From Ypsolopha sequella (taxonomy: Eukaryota > Arthropoda > Insecta > Lepidoptera > Ypsolophidae), in the NCBI GenBank assembly GCA_934047225.1, contig OW204005.1, positions 20,406,396 to 20,470,395 on the forward strand: DNA of 64,000 bases, given 5' to 3'. The notes below the pieces were generated by a model. The model saw only the letters and a program-made list of their open reading frames with translations, ran no database searches and had not been told where the DNA came from. Every line of letters begins with the position of its first letter. The first letter of the stretch is position 1. Below are positions 42,467 to 54,800 of the stretch, piece after piece. Both the position numbers and the translations under genes were made by a program.

Positions 42467-43309
42467 TTATTTCAGATATATATGTATTAGTAACAACATA
42501 TATATCCAAATGCATGACACCGCGTACTCGTGCATGTGGCGCGGGCTTCCAATGTAAGTGGCCGGCAAAATTGTAATTTTTCCCACATTGTTTGCATTGC
42601 GAAGATGAATGTACTCTTCAGATCGAAGCTGCTGTTGGTTTAAACGGATGTACGTCAATCGTTCAGTCTCAATTTTGACATGCATTTCAACTGCAAACTG
42701 ATGAAAAAGCCGTTGAAACATCAAAATGTGATTTACTTCACCTTCACGGATCATGAGTCTGTATGAATAAAAATTCAAAGTACTGACTTTGTTGTTGGTT
42801 TCAGCACCTATAATCAATTAATCAACCATCCCAAAAACTAATAATTCTAATGGATCAGGTGGTGGTACTAATTGTGGCAATTTTACTTTACCACCAGCAC
42901 AACACAATCCTGCAGATTCACCGCTGTATTTTAAAGCTTTACGATGTTGACAATTGATTGACATTTCCCCAATTCTTACAGATTTGTCGGCACTATAATC
43001 TATTTCCGGATCGTAGGAGATTGCTCCTCGTGCCAGGTTCACAGGCAGGTTCGCAATGGCGTCTGCGGAATCGATCAATTTCATTTTCCCGTGCTCGCTG
43101 CTGTTATGATCGATGTGCCCGAACCCGTTCCATTCTATGCCTATCATCCACTTCATTGTAATTCACTCTAGAACGCAAATCTGCCATACCAATACGACTG
43201 TTATCATTATCAGTCTCTTGCTGGTCATCAGTGCGATCAGCGCGTGAGGTAGCTCGCGCACATTCAATCGACTTCGACGACCTATGTTAGGTCGTTTTCT
43301 CCTCGGCAT
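42467..43309 (-). pseudogene. Helitron Rep N-terminal remnant
   Basis: Starts MPRRKRPNIGRRSR at 43309 and continues in a second frame through NSRIGMADLRSRVNYNEVDD, HRKALKYSGESAGLCCAGGK, then TERLTYIRLNQQQLRSEEYI and LPATYIGSPRHMHEY. These are the conserved N-terminal (Helitron_like_N) blocks just before the Rep nuclease. The frames shift at least once and a stop falls near 42818. The HUH and helicase parts are absent. Confidence 0.75.
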
Positions 43310-44831
43310 TGTAAGCAGTATCAGAATGATAAATCAAGTTTTGAATCTTTTTTCAGGTGTTAAAAACATAATGTGTGCGGGTAATAGATAAATTGAATGC
43401 AATTCCGTGCATTTTGATACTAAAATTAAAGTAAAATAATTGACACAATCCAATGTGATCTTCTAAAATAATCGTTAAAATATTTTTACGGATTTTTTCG
43501 AGGGTTTGACAATTTTTATAATTGCTAAAAACTAAGAAAAAAGGAAGCAGTTTGATCACAGAAAACTGTAGTCATAATGTAAAACCGGTAAAACCTCATA
43601 CAAATTTCATAGTATCGGGGCGTTTTGACATTTTATAAAGAGTCGCTGAATTGATTTTTAGGGAAGTACCCAATTTTAGATCGTATAGCGAACTTTACTG
43701 TTTCAAAGTATATTTCTGAACGCACCCAACACAACAATCAAGTGTCATTATAATGTCAGTATTTTACATGTTTTAAATCTAAATACGCGATAATCAGACT
43801 ATTATGGATATATGTTGTCGATTCCAAACCCTTATTTAATCTAGATCTACATGTTTTTATTCCTAAAATACCGAACCGACGCGACAACGGGGCGAACATC
43901 AAATGTTTGACAGGTAAGAACAGTTTGTATGGGAAAATAAAATTGTCGTTTTTAGTATTTTCCTCGCAATTTTTCCACATTTTCTCATCGCTTAAACCTT
44001 CCCTGGACTTCCACGAATATTTCAAGACTAAACTTAGCCAAATCGGTTCAGCCGTTCTCGAGTTTTAGCGAGACTAACGAACAGCAATTCATTTTTATTT
44101 ATATAGATTGTATCACTACTAGTACAAATAAAAGCCGCGAAATTACAATTTCACTAGTGAAATTATAATTATACCGTAGTTTTTTATCAGATGTTTTATA
44201 AACTAACCTAAACTAGTTAAATTATAATTTCATGGCTTTGACAATTTACCTGCGAGATAAATAACACTTACTGAAGAACTGCAGTTTAGGCAAACTCTAC
44301 ATTGATGATGAGAAATTGTAAAAAATTAAGGTGGATTTTTACGGAAACGGGTGGTCTATAAATTTACTTTTGGTCTCATCAAACGCAGAATTTATTTCTC
44401 TTTAACTTTTGTACGGACCATTTTATTGATAAATGGATTAGTTGAGATGATATTGCCAAAAAGCAGAAGCTAAAACGAGATTTTTTCATAAATATGTAAA
44501 ATTTGTCCTACTTTGATGAGCTCTAGTATGGGAATGGGTGGTCCAAAATACATGTTTTTGATCGCATTTAATGCAAAATTTAATGATCTACAACTTTTAA
44601 CTGAACTATATTTTCGATATTGTGAGTCGTTGACGAGATATATACATAAAATCTCAAAAATACCCCTTTTGGGAGTACATTTTCACCCCCCACCACTTAA
44701 ACACAACTCCGCTGAGGAGGAAAACCTAGGGTAGTAATATTTGGCTACAAATGAAGCTATTAAAACAATAAAACCTTTTGTAGCATTGAAATTCGATTCG
44801 TCTAATTGTTTGGTTTTATTTCAATGGCCTA

Positions 44832-45977
44832 TAGCTCATTGGCAGGAAATTTAAAAATCTCTGTTCTTTATTTTTTGCCTCGTTTTCTATGCATCCATAA
44901 ATACCACAAAAACGAACCATATTAATTAAAAATCAGTATCGTAATGAAAAAAAAACAAAATACGCGTGCAGTGAACGAGTGGTACTCGAGCTCTGCTTGC
45001 CACCAGATTTGCCAATAACTTGTGCAGGACCGCGAGGGACGATTAACTCGCGCGGGAGGTGATAGTCGCTTCTTTACGTAGTAATACTTTATATTCTCTG
45101 ACAGTACATCCTAAGAAGCTATAACGCACTTACTCGTAGGCTTAACCTATACCGCCATTATACGTGAATAATTTAAAAATTAAAATTGAGTTATCCATTG
45201 CAATTCGGATGTTATTTGCTTAGAAAGTTCCTTGGCCGATATGTTGTAACTCATAGAATCGAAGATAGAAACAAACATGAATTAACTTCATAAAAACCAT
45301 AGATTGTACCTAAATAATACGTGTTACACTTTAGTAAATAGAGGTTATTCCATGGGCGCTTTAATTTTGAGATGAAAATGTGTATGTGCACAGTTCGCAT
45401 GTGTGTATGTTCACAGTAAACTTACCTTCGCAATGATAGTTTAATCCTTATAACGTGCACTAGTATAAATATGATATTTTGAGAGTGCTTCCATTCCACC
45501 ATTGAAAACAACACTTTAACAACTTGATTGAGTAACTCTGTTTACCTGTGTGTAAAAAATACAGAGAAAAATACGTTTTACAACCTAAGGAGTTCCTATT
45601 CAAATAAATATTGTGTTGGCTGCAACCCAGAGAGCTATAATTGATCCTAATATATCTGCAATATACCTGCATTTTCATCGCCATTGCGGACCTTGGATAG
45701 CACTTTCGGTCTCCACTAGCTCTGTAATAACACCGGAAGAAATAACCTAAAATTATAAGAGTTAGGCATGGCTTTAGGACGACTCTTGTATCGCTGTGAG
45801 ACGTATTTATTACCCCTTTAGCACTTCCATGGCCCTCTTGTACAAGTAAATTCCATTTCTTACCACTTTCATATCGCCGTTGAAGGACCTAAGCATGTAA
45901 AAAGTTATGCCTAATCCGGGTGTATATCGGGGTTAGAGCACGCCCTAACTCTAGTTTAATCGCTTATTTACATCTGA
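44832..45977. other. Intergenic sequence, no gene seen
   Basis: No recognisable gene. The minus strand near 45890-45640 has short coding-like stretches (KVLSKVRNGDENAG) that do not extend. Confidence 0.3.
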
Positions 45978-46300
45978 AATGAATGAATGAATGAATACTT
46001 TTATTTATCAAAAGGTAGATTATCTTATAGCTAAATATGACCCACAAAACTGCATGTACAGTTTGACTGTGGGATCCGTGAGTCTCTGATACACTTTTAA
46101 TAAAATTAGTACCTACTTAATTAAAAGTAATTAGTACGATCAGCCGAACATAAGCGGCCACGCCTCCGCTACCTCTTTACGTGCCTTTGCTAAGCTATGA
46201 CTTGGCGTGGGTATCCACTGACGCGCGGCCGACCGCACCAGCTAATTATAATTATTATACCATTTTAGGAGCGCTTTAATGGATCTTTTATAGCCCTCGC
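45978..46300 (-). mobile_element. LINE 3' end with (ATTC)n tail
   Basis: Plus-strand GAATGAATGAATGAATAC then TTTTATTTATCAAAAGG. Reverse-complemented, this is a LINE 3' UTR ending in a tetranucleotide tail, as in lepidopteran jockey-like elements. No coding part remains. Confidence 0.45.
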
Positions 46301-46383
46301 ATGTTTGTTGGGTTGTGTTATGTACTAAAATTTTATACGCTACATAATTCTAGCCAAAATTACGGGATCTAAAAAAATATGCT

Positions 46384-46468
46384 TTAAAATTATTATGCTG
46401 TATTTAAAATTATTATGCTGTATTTAAAATTATTATGCTGTATTTAAAATTATTATGCTGTATTTAAA
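46384..46468 (+). repeat. Minisatellite, 20-bp unit, four copies
   Basis: TTAAAATTATTATGCTGTAT repeated four times with no differences visible. Confidence 0.95.
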
Positions 46469-47194
46469 CAAAAAAATACTAAAAACGCCGCCGATTTATA
46501 ATGTAGTTTTAGGGTTACGTTCCCGAATACTCAACCAACTTAGTTTTGCAGTTTTGTTTCAATAATATTGTAGGTTTGTTATTTCTGTTTAAATTATTTA
46601 AGTATCTTAAATTATTTAAACGGGAACCCTCAGGGCGCGAGTACTACCTCCACTTGACCGGTTTTCCTTTAGTATGTGGGAGCGGCGGGCAAAAAGGCTG
46701 GGAATAAAAAAAATCGAGGAACATGTTCATTTATTTTGCTTCCAGGGTTGTATAGAAACGTGCTACTTAAATTTGGGGGGTGCGAGGTGGGTGAGGGGTA
46801 ATGTAACATAACTGTTTTGCCTCCTCCGGAGATGCGATATTTTTTTGTGAATAAGCAAGGTTCAAGACAAAAATTCACCTGAAACCAATTATGTTAGGAT
46901 CTCGCGGATAATCACAAAAACTACAATACCCTCTTACCTAATTCGTTTTGCTGCGAAAGTTTATTTGATTGACAAATAAAAATAAATATGGCCATCCCAG
47001 AAAATTTACACATATGGAAATTAGAAAAAAAGCCATGTAATGTAGTCAAAAAAACGTCTTACGCTCCGTGGAAATAAGTCCTGCTCTAACGCTTTTATTT
47101 TTTAACTGTCTATCTTGCTCTAATCAACGACCGCGCACGGATAACCTCAGCAGTTTTGACTTCTTTGCCACATTTTTGCGTAGTGTGGAAATAG
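46469..47194. other. Intergenic sequence, no gene seen
   Basis: AT-rich. One minus-strand open frame at 46878-46669 has no recognisable motif. Confidence 0.3.
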
Positions 47195-47670
47195 TTATTT
47201 AAGATACACGTGCGGAAAGTAAGGTTTTATACGAATAAGTGCCAAATTGAAAACACGAGCGCAGCGAGTGTTTTCATTGGCACGCATTCGGATAAACACC
47301 TTTTACGCTCAAGTATCTTACAACATTTTTCAATGCATTTTGCGAGGAAATACAACAAAAAAATAAGTTAAATAAAGAATGGTGTTTATGATCATTCAAT
47401 TATTGCTAGAGCGCGCATACTTATAAATAATTGTTTTTTTTTTGGACAGCAAAACTTCCTTGCATCTTTGTAATTTTTTAAATTTTATGACTTGCACCAT
47501 GCACCACAGAGTCAAAAACTTAAAAAAATTACTTTATTTCACGCGTGAAAGAAAGGATTTCAGTATTGTTTTATTTCACGCGTGAAATAAAGAGTCGGTT
47601 TCCGCATAATTTTGTTACACAAAAAAGAAAACTTTACGAGCAACTGCATTGAAAAACTATAAATCGTATC
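47195..47670 (+). repeat. Repeat family B, divergent copy
   Basis: Same plan as 4893-5284: a hairpin around CACGAGCGCAGCGAGTGTTT, then TTTTTCAATGCATTTTGCGA and an end TTTACGAGCAACTGCATTGA. The middle differs and includes two palindromes around TTTCACGCGTGAAA (47536-47549 and 47574-47587). Confidence 0.55.
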
Positions 47671-48685
47671 GGAATACTGTTTAATTTATAATGTTTTTAA
47701 TGTGTTATTATGATTTTCAAATACGTTTGGTCATTGTTTTGTCTCTAATTAAATCAAAATAGTGATAACACGGTATTTTCGAGAAATTTTCTTGAAATTC
47801 GTGTTTTGTTTTTGTGAAGTCATTATAAAAATTTAAAGCAATTGTTTTTTTTATATTATTGCCTATTTTATAGAGTAGCTAGTGGTATTTATTTTGTTTA
47901 GTAATTTTCATATTTACTATCATGTAAAGTGATAATGCCGAACCCTATTTTTGTCTGATTTTCGAGCTCCGATTCTTAAGCAAGACAGTGTCACCCTCCC
48001 CCTTGCTCGACCACCCCCCTTTAGGCTAGTAATAGTTATAAAACCGATTTTACTATTCTTGTATAATTTTGGATACAAAATAGACTACGCATCTCCGGTG
48101 GAGCTGACCACCTTCTTCCTTCTCTAAGTTAAAGTTGCACGTGCCGGTTAGGGAATTGATATAGCAAGCGCTATGTGGTTGTATTTCGTTCCTTAGGGCG
48201 CCATAAATAACACAGCGCATACAGAACAAATCTGTTAGATTAATGTATTTAAAATTGTTTGGTTTGTACCGTTTTTACCCGCTGATGTACCCGTATGTAT
48301 TTTTTTAATTTTTGGTTGGTTCTATTCCCGGGTGAGACAAGTGAATTTCAGAAGATCTTTAAATGCAGTTTTGTTTCTTTTAAAAAATAAAGGAATGTTT
48401 CCTTTTAGTAAAATGAGCTACTAAAGGATTTAAGGTAGTTCCCTTCCAGGGCTGTATATGATATTCGACTGACGAAGATCCCAAGTGGGTCGAAATATAT
48501 ATCGAAAAGTTTTCTTTTTTATTTATTTTTACTATAATATCCTAATATCCTAAAACAGTTAAAAAAAAGCTTTTATATAATAAATAAATAAATAAAAATA
48601 AATAAATAAATTTTACACTATGGCTATACATTTTGTCTCTGCAGGTCTATTCCGCGCACACGGGTCGCTTGCTACATCAAGTTCC
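47671..48685. other. 3' flank of the protease-homolog gene
   Basis: No gene. It includes a run of TAAA/AAAT simple repeats at about 48580-48612, just past the stop codon of the minus-strand gene. Confidence 0.4.
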
Positions 48686-48851
48686 TTACAAGTTGTCCAT
48701 GTCACCACCCAAGACCTTAAGGGTGTCAGCGGCAGGGTTGTTTTCCTCAATGACGATGTGTTCCGGTTCTACATCAGAGTTGACTTCCTTCATTGCAGCG
48801 ATGAGATCCGAAGTGGTTTTGTAGGCTTGGATGGTGTGCCTGACGAAATCC
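48686..48851 (-). CDS. Protease homolog last exon (C-terminal extension)
   Basis: The acceptor TGTCTACAG ends at 48852. The first base completes Arg, then come DFVRHTIQAY and a charged tail ending GGDMDNL, with the stop TAA at 48688-48686. The tail is longer than a plain trypsin needs and rich in acidic residues. Confidence 0.85.
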
Positions 48852-51800
48852 CTGTAGACAGATGAAATGACTGTAAAATGAAAGTGAAAAATGAAAATTA
48901 TTTATTGCACAACAAAGGATTTGAATACATATATGTTTAGTGGCCAGGGCCTCCTATTAGATGTTCAAAGGGACATCTGTGTTAGGAAGACCTGCTCTTC
49001 CATAGGACCATCTACATTTAAGTTGCGCTTAACATATAAAATTTGTACAAAAGTTTGAAATTAAGAGTGTGTGTATGTGTGTATGAGAGAGGGTGTGTAA
49101 GTGTGTGTGAGTGTGATGTATCTTAATATACCTATCTATTAAACTGTAAAAGCAGATGGACGATATGGGACAGGTAGACAAAGATATTATAGATAACACA
49201 GCTAAGACTCACTATTATTTATGCGAGAAAAGCTCGACGTTTCGGTCAGCTTAAGAGTGACCTTCATCAGGCATACATTTTTTTGCCTTCCTGAGATAAT
49301 TTTCTCTTGTCTTGTATTTTTTTATCTCTTTATTCAATTAAATTATAAGCTTACTTTTTAGTTGTAACTAAAGTTATGAAAAAAAAGACATGATCTTGCT
49401 AAGTTTCCCTTCTTCTTAGCAAGACTAATCGAATGGGCGGTATTAGGCATATATTTATAATATTAATTATTCCTTATTCCTTTATTTTTAGTATATTCAA
49501 GTGTATTTTTGTATTAAATTTAAGTAAACCCAATCTTTAATATTATTATTTATGAGGTAAAACTATTGCCTATACACATAGATTATTTAATTACTTGTAT
49601 TACATTAAAACTGACCTGTAATAAGTGTATCTGTTATACCTACATTACTTAAGAGTATGACATAGCCAAAACAAAAACCAGTTCCGGGCGTGGCTTATTC
49701 TATTTTACGATAGCGCGCGGGGGGAAATTCGTCCCGGTCTCTAAGCTCGCGTCACCATAGCAAAAATACGAATAGAGTGGACGAGGCAGGGTCAAAAGTA
49801 ATACGTATTTTATTTTATCTAATTTATTAGTGTATTTCGATCATCGTCACACGGCATCGATCCTACTTGCTATCACGTTGGGACGTAAATTTATTATGGT
49901 CGGCTAAAAGTGATTTTTTGAGTGTTTGATTTATCAGTTGACCCTCGGAACATTTCAGACACTCCTTTAGAGATACATAATAATATCGTGACGGTTAATT
50001 GTCACCATTACCCATTCTTTAAATATTTTTCGCCCGTTGAGCTGGTTTTACACTTGCGGGAAAATAAATTGGACCAAAAATTTCTTTACAAAAAAATTTT
50101 ACAAAAGTTGTTATTACAAAAAGTGGAAACTAACAAATATTCTCAGAAGGAATGCACCACGTCACTATCTATCTCACTGTAGCCTATATCAATTATGCCT
50201 CTCTCATTCAACCACGTTTAACTGCGTTACTATCTCATTCCAACTCATTTTAAATAGCGTCACTATTTATCTCACTCTAACGCGTGTTAAATGGCATTTC
50301 TAATGAACGTCAAATATTTTTACTGCCCGCCACTCTTTCATTCTAAATTCTAATTATTTAAAAAAATACGCAGCTCCTTTGGTAGTAAAATAGCAACAAC
50401 TTTTTTTTCAAAAGTAATACACAGAAATTGCCAGATCATTTGAAAAACAATATTTGATGAGCCGTTATTTAAGACAATTTGCAAAACTAACATAGGACAT
50501 TTTTTTTCAGGGTGTGGTATCGAACTAACCTAATTACAAAAAATTGCTCATAAATTGGGTTTTTATTTTTCTTCCTGATGTAACAGCATTTCAAGGTTTA
50601 TTTTTGACTTTATCAATAGCATGACTATTCAGAGTTTCGCAACAAAAATTTTATTCTTAGAATTTAGAACTGGTTAGCTTTGACTCTCAAAAATCTATTC
50701 GAATTTATAAAAGTACCATCAACTCGAAGACTATCTACTTTTTGCTGAGGTCATAATTTGATATTCTAGTCAGTCATGAGCTGGCCTACCAGCCTTCCAA
50801 GGGAAAGCGTTGACTTTTGGGACACCTGTTTACCCTTGGGATAAATCGCCAAGTGTTTAAAATATAGAAATTTATTTGTATCATAGTTTGAAATGTTCAG
50901 GTCCCTTTACGCAAAATGAAAAAACAAAACTCTTTTAGGATTAATTTGTTGTCCCTATGTTTGTCTGTTTGTCCGTTTGTCTAGGCAATTTTTCTGGGTA
51001 AAATCAATAAATGCTAATATTTACAGCCCTGTAAAATATACATATTATAACGTTTTTATGGCCTTTTGTTTAACTTTTTCATAAAAATTTTCTCCTTATG
51101 AAAATATAGAGATCAACACTTAACATAATATTTTGCATTTGAAAGAAAGCACAGAAAGGAACTGTAGAACAAATAATGTAAAAAATATAAAACCATATCT
51201 TTCTATTCTAAAGGGATTAATAATTTACTGTTTGTTCAATGTGGCGATAGCTTTGTTTATTTTTTTTTTCTTTGTTACAAAGATAACAAATATTTTCATA
51301 CAAGGTTTTCCTTAAGGGCTATTTCTCCGAATTTGTAACAAAATATTAAGAAATAATTATAACGGTAAAGTACAACTTTTAGCTAAGACAATTTATTGTT
51401 AAAAGTTTGCTATATGCATAAACATATTTTAATGATATTATGGTATCTTCAAAATAATTGGGTTTTCCATAAGCTTGATATCAGATTATTTAAGAAATTT
51501 ACGGCTGGTATCACGACGACGGATAAGCCAATTATTTTATTACTATTGTAATATAATTAAAAATATGTTAATGCATACAGCAGACTTTTAACTATAAGTT
51601 TTCTTAACTAAAAGTTGTATTTTTACTTATTGAAATTGTATTTCTCATCAGGAAGTGCAAGATGACAAGATATTCAAAATAAGTTAATTGAATTTGTGAA
51701 ATGGTTTCAGGTCAAAACAGTTTTCCATGAAAGGGTAATTGTTTATACTTAGCAAAGTGTGTAAACTTAGTCATCTTAACATGAACGACGCCTGTATTTC

Positions 51801-54800
51801 TCTCTTTTTTATTTCCTGTATAGATAAAAATATACAAACTTGTTAAACTTTGCGTAAAAACGAGGCAATATTGACGATATCCTGACAGCTATTATGATGG
51901 TGTTTTATCAAATTTTGCTTTTTGGGCTGTATAGAGACGTAGTTAGATGTCACTAGAATATACTCATGAAAAAAGATATGAAGAAAATAAGCTGTAGACT
52001 TCACATTCGGTTTATACCTATTGTATGAATTTTAAGAAAAATACAGGGGTAAAGGGACCTCTTAAGGAAAACCTTGTATTAAACTATTTGTTACCTTAGT
52101 AAAAAATAATTCAAGGAAAAAAAAAACAAAGCTATCGCCACATTGAACAGTAGATAATTAATCCCTTTAGAATAGAACAACATGGTTTTCATATTTTTTA
52201 CATTATTTGTTCAACAATTCCTTTCTGTGTTGACTTTTAAATGCAAAATATTATCTCAAGTGTTCATCCCTACATTTTCATAGTGAGAAAATTTGTATGA
52301 AAAACGTAAAAAAAAAACGTAAAAACCTAAAACGTAATATAAATAAAAACGTCAAAAGTATGTTTTTACAGCTCTATAGAGGGCCGTTTATATTGGTATT
52401 TATTAATTTTACCCAGAAAAAATTGTCTAGACAAACGGACAGACAGACAAACATAGGGATAACAAATTAATCCTAAAAGAGTTTCATTGTTTTCATTTTG
52501 CGTAACAGAACCTGAACATGTACCGACAGGATTATCTACGATCTAATAATTTTGCCATGCACTGTAAATATTTCAAAATAAATTTCTATATTTTAAATGC
52601 TTGGCGATTTATCCCAAGTAAGTGTACCTATATAATTTGCAAAAAACTTCACTTATTGGACCTGAAATGGTGAGCCAATACTAGAGGGTAATTTCACGAA
52701 AAGGTCATTGACCTTTGTTACAGATCTCAGTAAGTATAAGTAAATTAATTTGGGTTTCAATAACGATCACAAAATTATTCTTTTAGAGTAACATATATTA
52801 TTTTCCCGCATAAAAGTATGAATTCATTCCAAGTTCATTCAGTTTTGTTGTTATGACTATGGCACGATGTAGCTAAATCACTCATACGCATATTTTGTTG
52901 AGTTTTAACGGCAGGAATATGATGCTCCTCGAAATATTACTTTATAAAATTAATTTCAATGTGTTTTGAAGTAGTTTTGGGAGATATTTATAGCTTGCAA
53001 AAAAGGGCACAGGTTCCACGTCTAACGAGCGCCAACGCTAGGCGTAGACTGACAATATCTTGCTGCCGCTGACTACATCAGGGGATTTACGTATTTTTGG
53101 AAACAGGGTGTGCTTTTTTTGACCCGAATAACGTGGTATTTGGAAAATGAATAGATATCATTCACACTAATTTTATTAAAAAAAAACCAACAAAATCGCG
53201 AAAGCGATACCTGAAACAAAATCGATAAGAAGTGTGCAATAGAGGGTTACAAAAAAATTCATTGACAGTACAAATATGAATCGATTAACGTGGTTTGTGG
53301 AAAATGAATACCTTAAAGTTCAACCAAAAACATGTATTTTTTTATGGCTATACGTAACCTAATTATTGCAACAAAATCATCCGAAAGCTGACATTTTATT
53401 TCTGTTTGTATTTTCGTTCCCCTTAAATAAATATATTTCAAGTGCGAGTCAGACTCGCGTACCTAGGGTTCCGTAATTCGACAGTTTTGGAAATTTAGTC
53501 ATTTTGTTTTCGTGAATTTCTCAACCGCTATATTTTTCCTGTGATCTTTAAGTAAGCATATATTACCATGTTTTTTTTTTCATATTTTTTGGTTTACCAG
53601 TTTTGGCGATAAGGGGGGACATACATTTTTTGTGGTTTTCCAAGATTTCTCGAAATAGATGCAAGTAAATAAAGGCAAACAATTAAACAACAAATTTTAC
53701 AATAAACTCTTTAATATAACAATTTGAAACCCAAACTGTATTTTTTTAATCGCTATAGGTTTCCTGTAATAAGCCAGTTATGAGCTATAATTGTCATTTT
53801 TTTCATATTTTTCGGTCCACCAGTTTCGTAGATGAGGGGGACATGAATTTTTTTTGTGGTTTTTCAAAGATTTGTCATAATCAGTGCCAGTAAATATAAA
53901 AAATACATATTTTTAAAATCATCTCTTTAATATTTACAATTTGATACACATACTGCATTTTTTGAAAAAAAAAAATTTCTTTTTTCTGTTTTTTGTATTG
54001 GAAATTTTTTGAACAATTTCAAATGTTTTTATTTTTTTTTCACCCTTTTATGTGGTCAAATAAATGCTATATTTGTGACAAATTTCAATTGGGCCAATCT
54101 CAGTGCAGAAATTCAACGTTATAAATGTAATATTATAACATTGGATAAACAATAGGTAATTATAACCCCGCTTTTGATGTTGTAATTCCCTTATTGTAGA
54201 ATGGTAGTAACAAAATATATTTTATCTTAAAAGATAATTAAAACAACAAAAACGGTGTTATTAGGACCTACATTGTTTGGCCGATGTTATAACATTACAT
54301 TATAGCACCACAATTCTGCGCTGTGATTGGAAAATTTTATTAAAACATCGTTAGGGAACCGATCACAAGCGATACCGTTCTAAAGTTATGAGGCTGTGAC
54401 ATACGGACGGACGAACGGACAACGGAGTCTCACCATAAAGTTCCTTTTGTACCTTTTAGGAGAAAAAGCGACACGTGAAATAAAAGTTGTGGCTAACCTT
54501 TTTCTATTAGACTACTTACCGAAAGTAGAAGGCCTTGATGAAGACGGCAGGCTGGACAGTATCCCCACATCTCTCAGGGCCGAAGCTCATGACCCCCATT
54601 AGCCTGTTCCTGTACACGGCAGGAGCACCTGCGTCGAACTAAGATAAGGAGGCCAAATTAGGAACAGCTTGTGCTCGAACAACGCTGTATGTTACATTTT
54701 AGCGAAAGTTATCTAATGATGGAAAAATGCTAGTGAACACTGGCATTGTTTGCAACTGACCTACCGAGTCGGTTGCGCCAAACATGCTCTCGGGTTTGGA

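Larger units (their letters stand above)
41469..44107 (-). mobile_element. Helitron, 2.64 kb, minus strand, definable ends
   Basis: Read on the minus strand it begins TCTATATAAATAAAAATGAA (from 44107) and ends GGGTCAGCTAG at 41469. These are TC and CTAG ends, inserted between A and T with no target duplication, as Helitrons do. The 5' end continues with CGTTAGTCTCGCTAAAACTC, a sequence seen in insect Helitrons. It contains the N-terminal part of a Rep/helicase gene (43309-42467) but no helicase, so it is not autonomous. It is nested inside the 39443-44831 element. Confidence 0.75.
39443..44831. mobile_element. Long-inverted-repeat DNA transposon with decayed internal gene and nested Helitron
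   Basis: Left arm 39443 to about 39950 and right arm about 44280-44831 are inverted copies. The outer ends are TAGGCCATTGAAAT and ATTTCAATGGCCTA; internal blocks include AAAACCTTTTGTAGC and CTCCGC(C/T)GAGGAGGAAAACC. Overlapping open frames in the two arms are mirror by-products. The interior has a decayed plus-strand gene (40034-41029) and a Helitron (41469-44107). No clean target duplication was found, so the superfamily is unassigned. Confidence 0.7.

Noticed and set aside
46384..46468. Possible CRISPR-like array
   Set aside because: Units are directly abutting with no spacers, and the sequence is eukaryotic.
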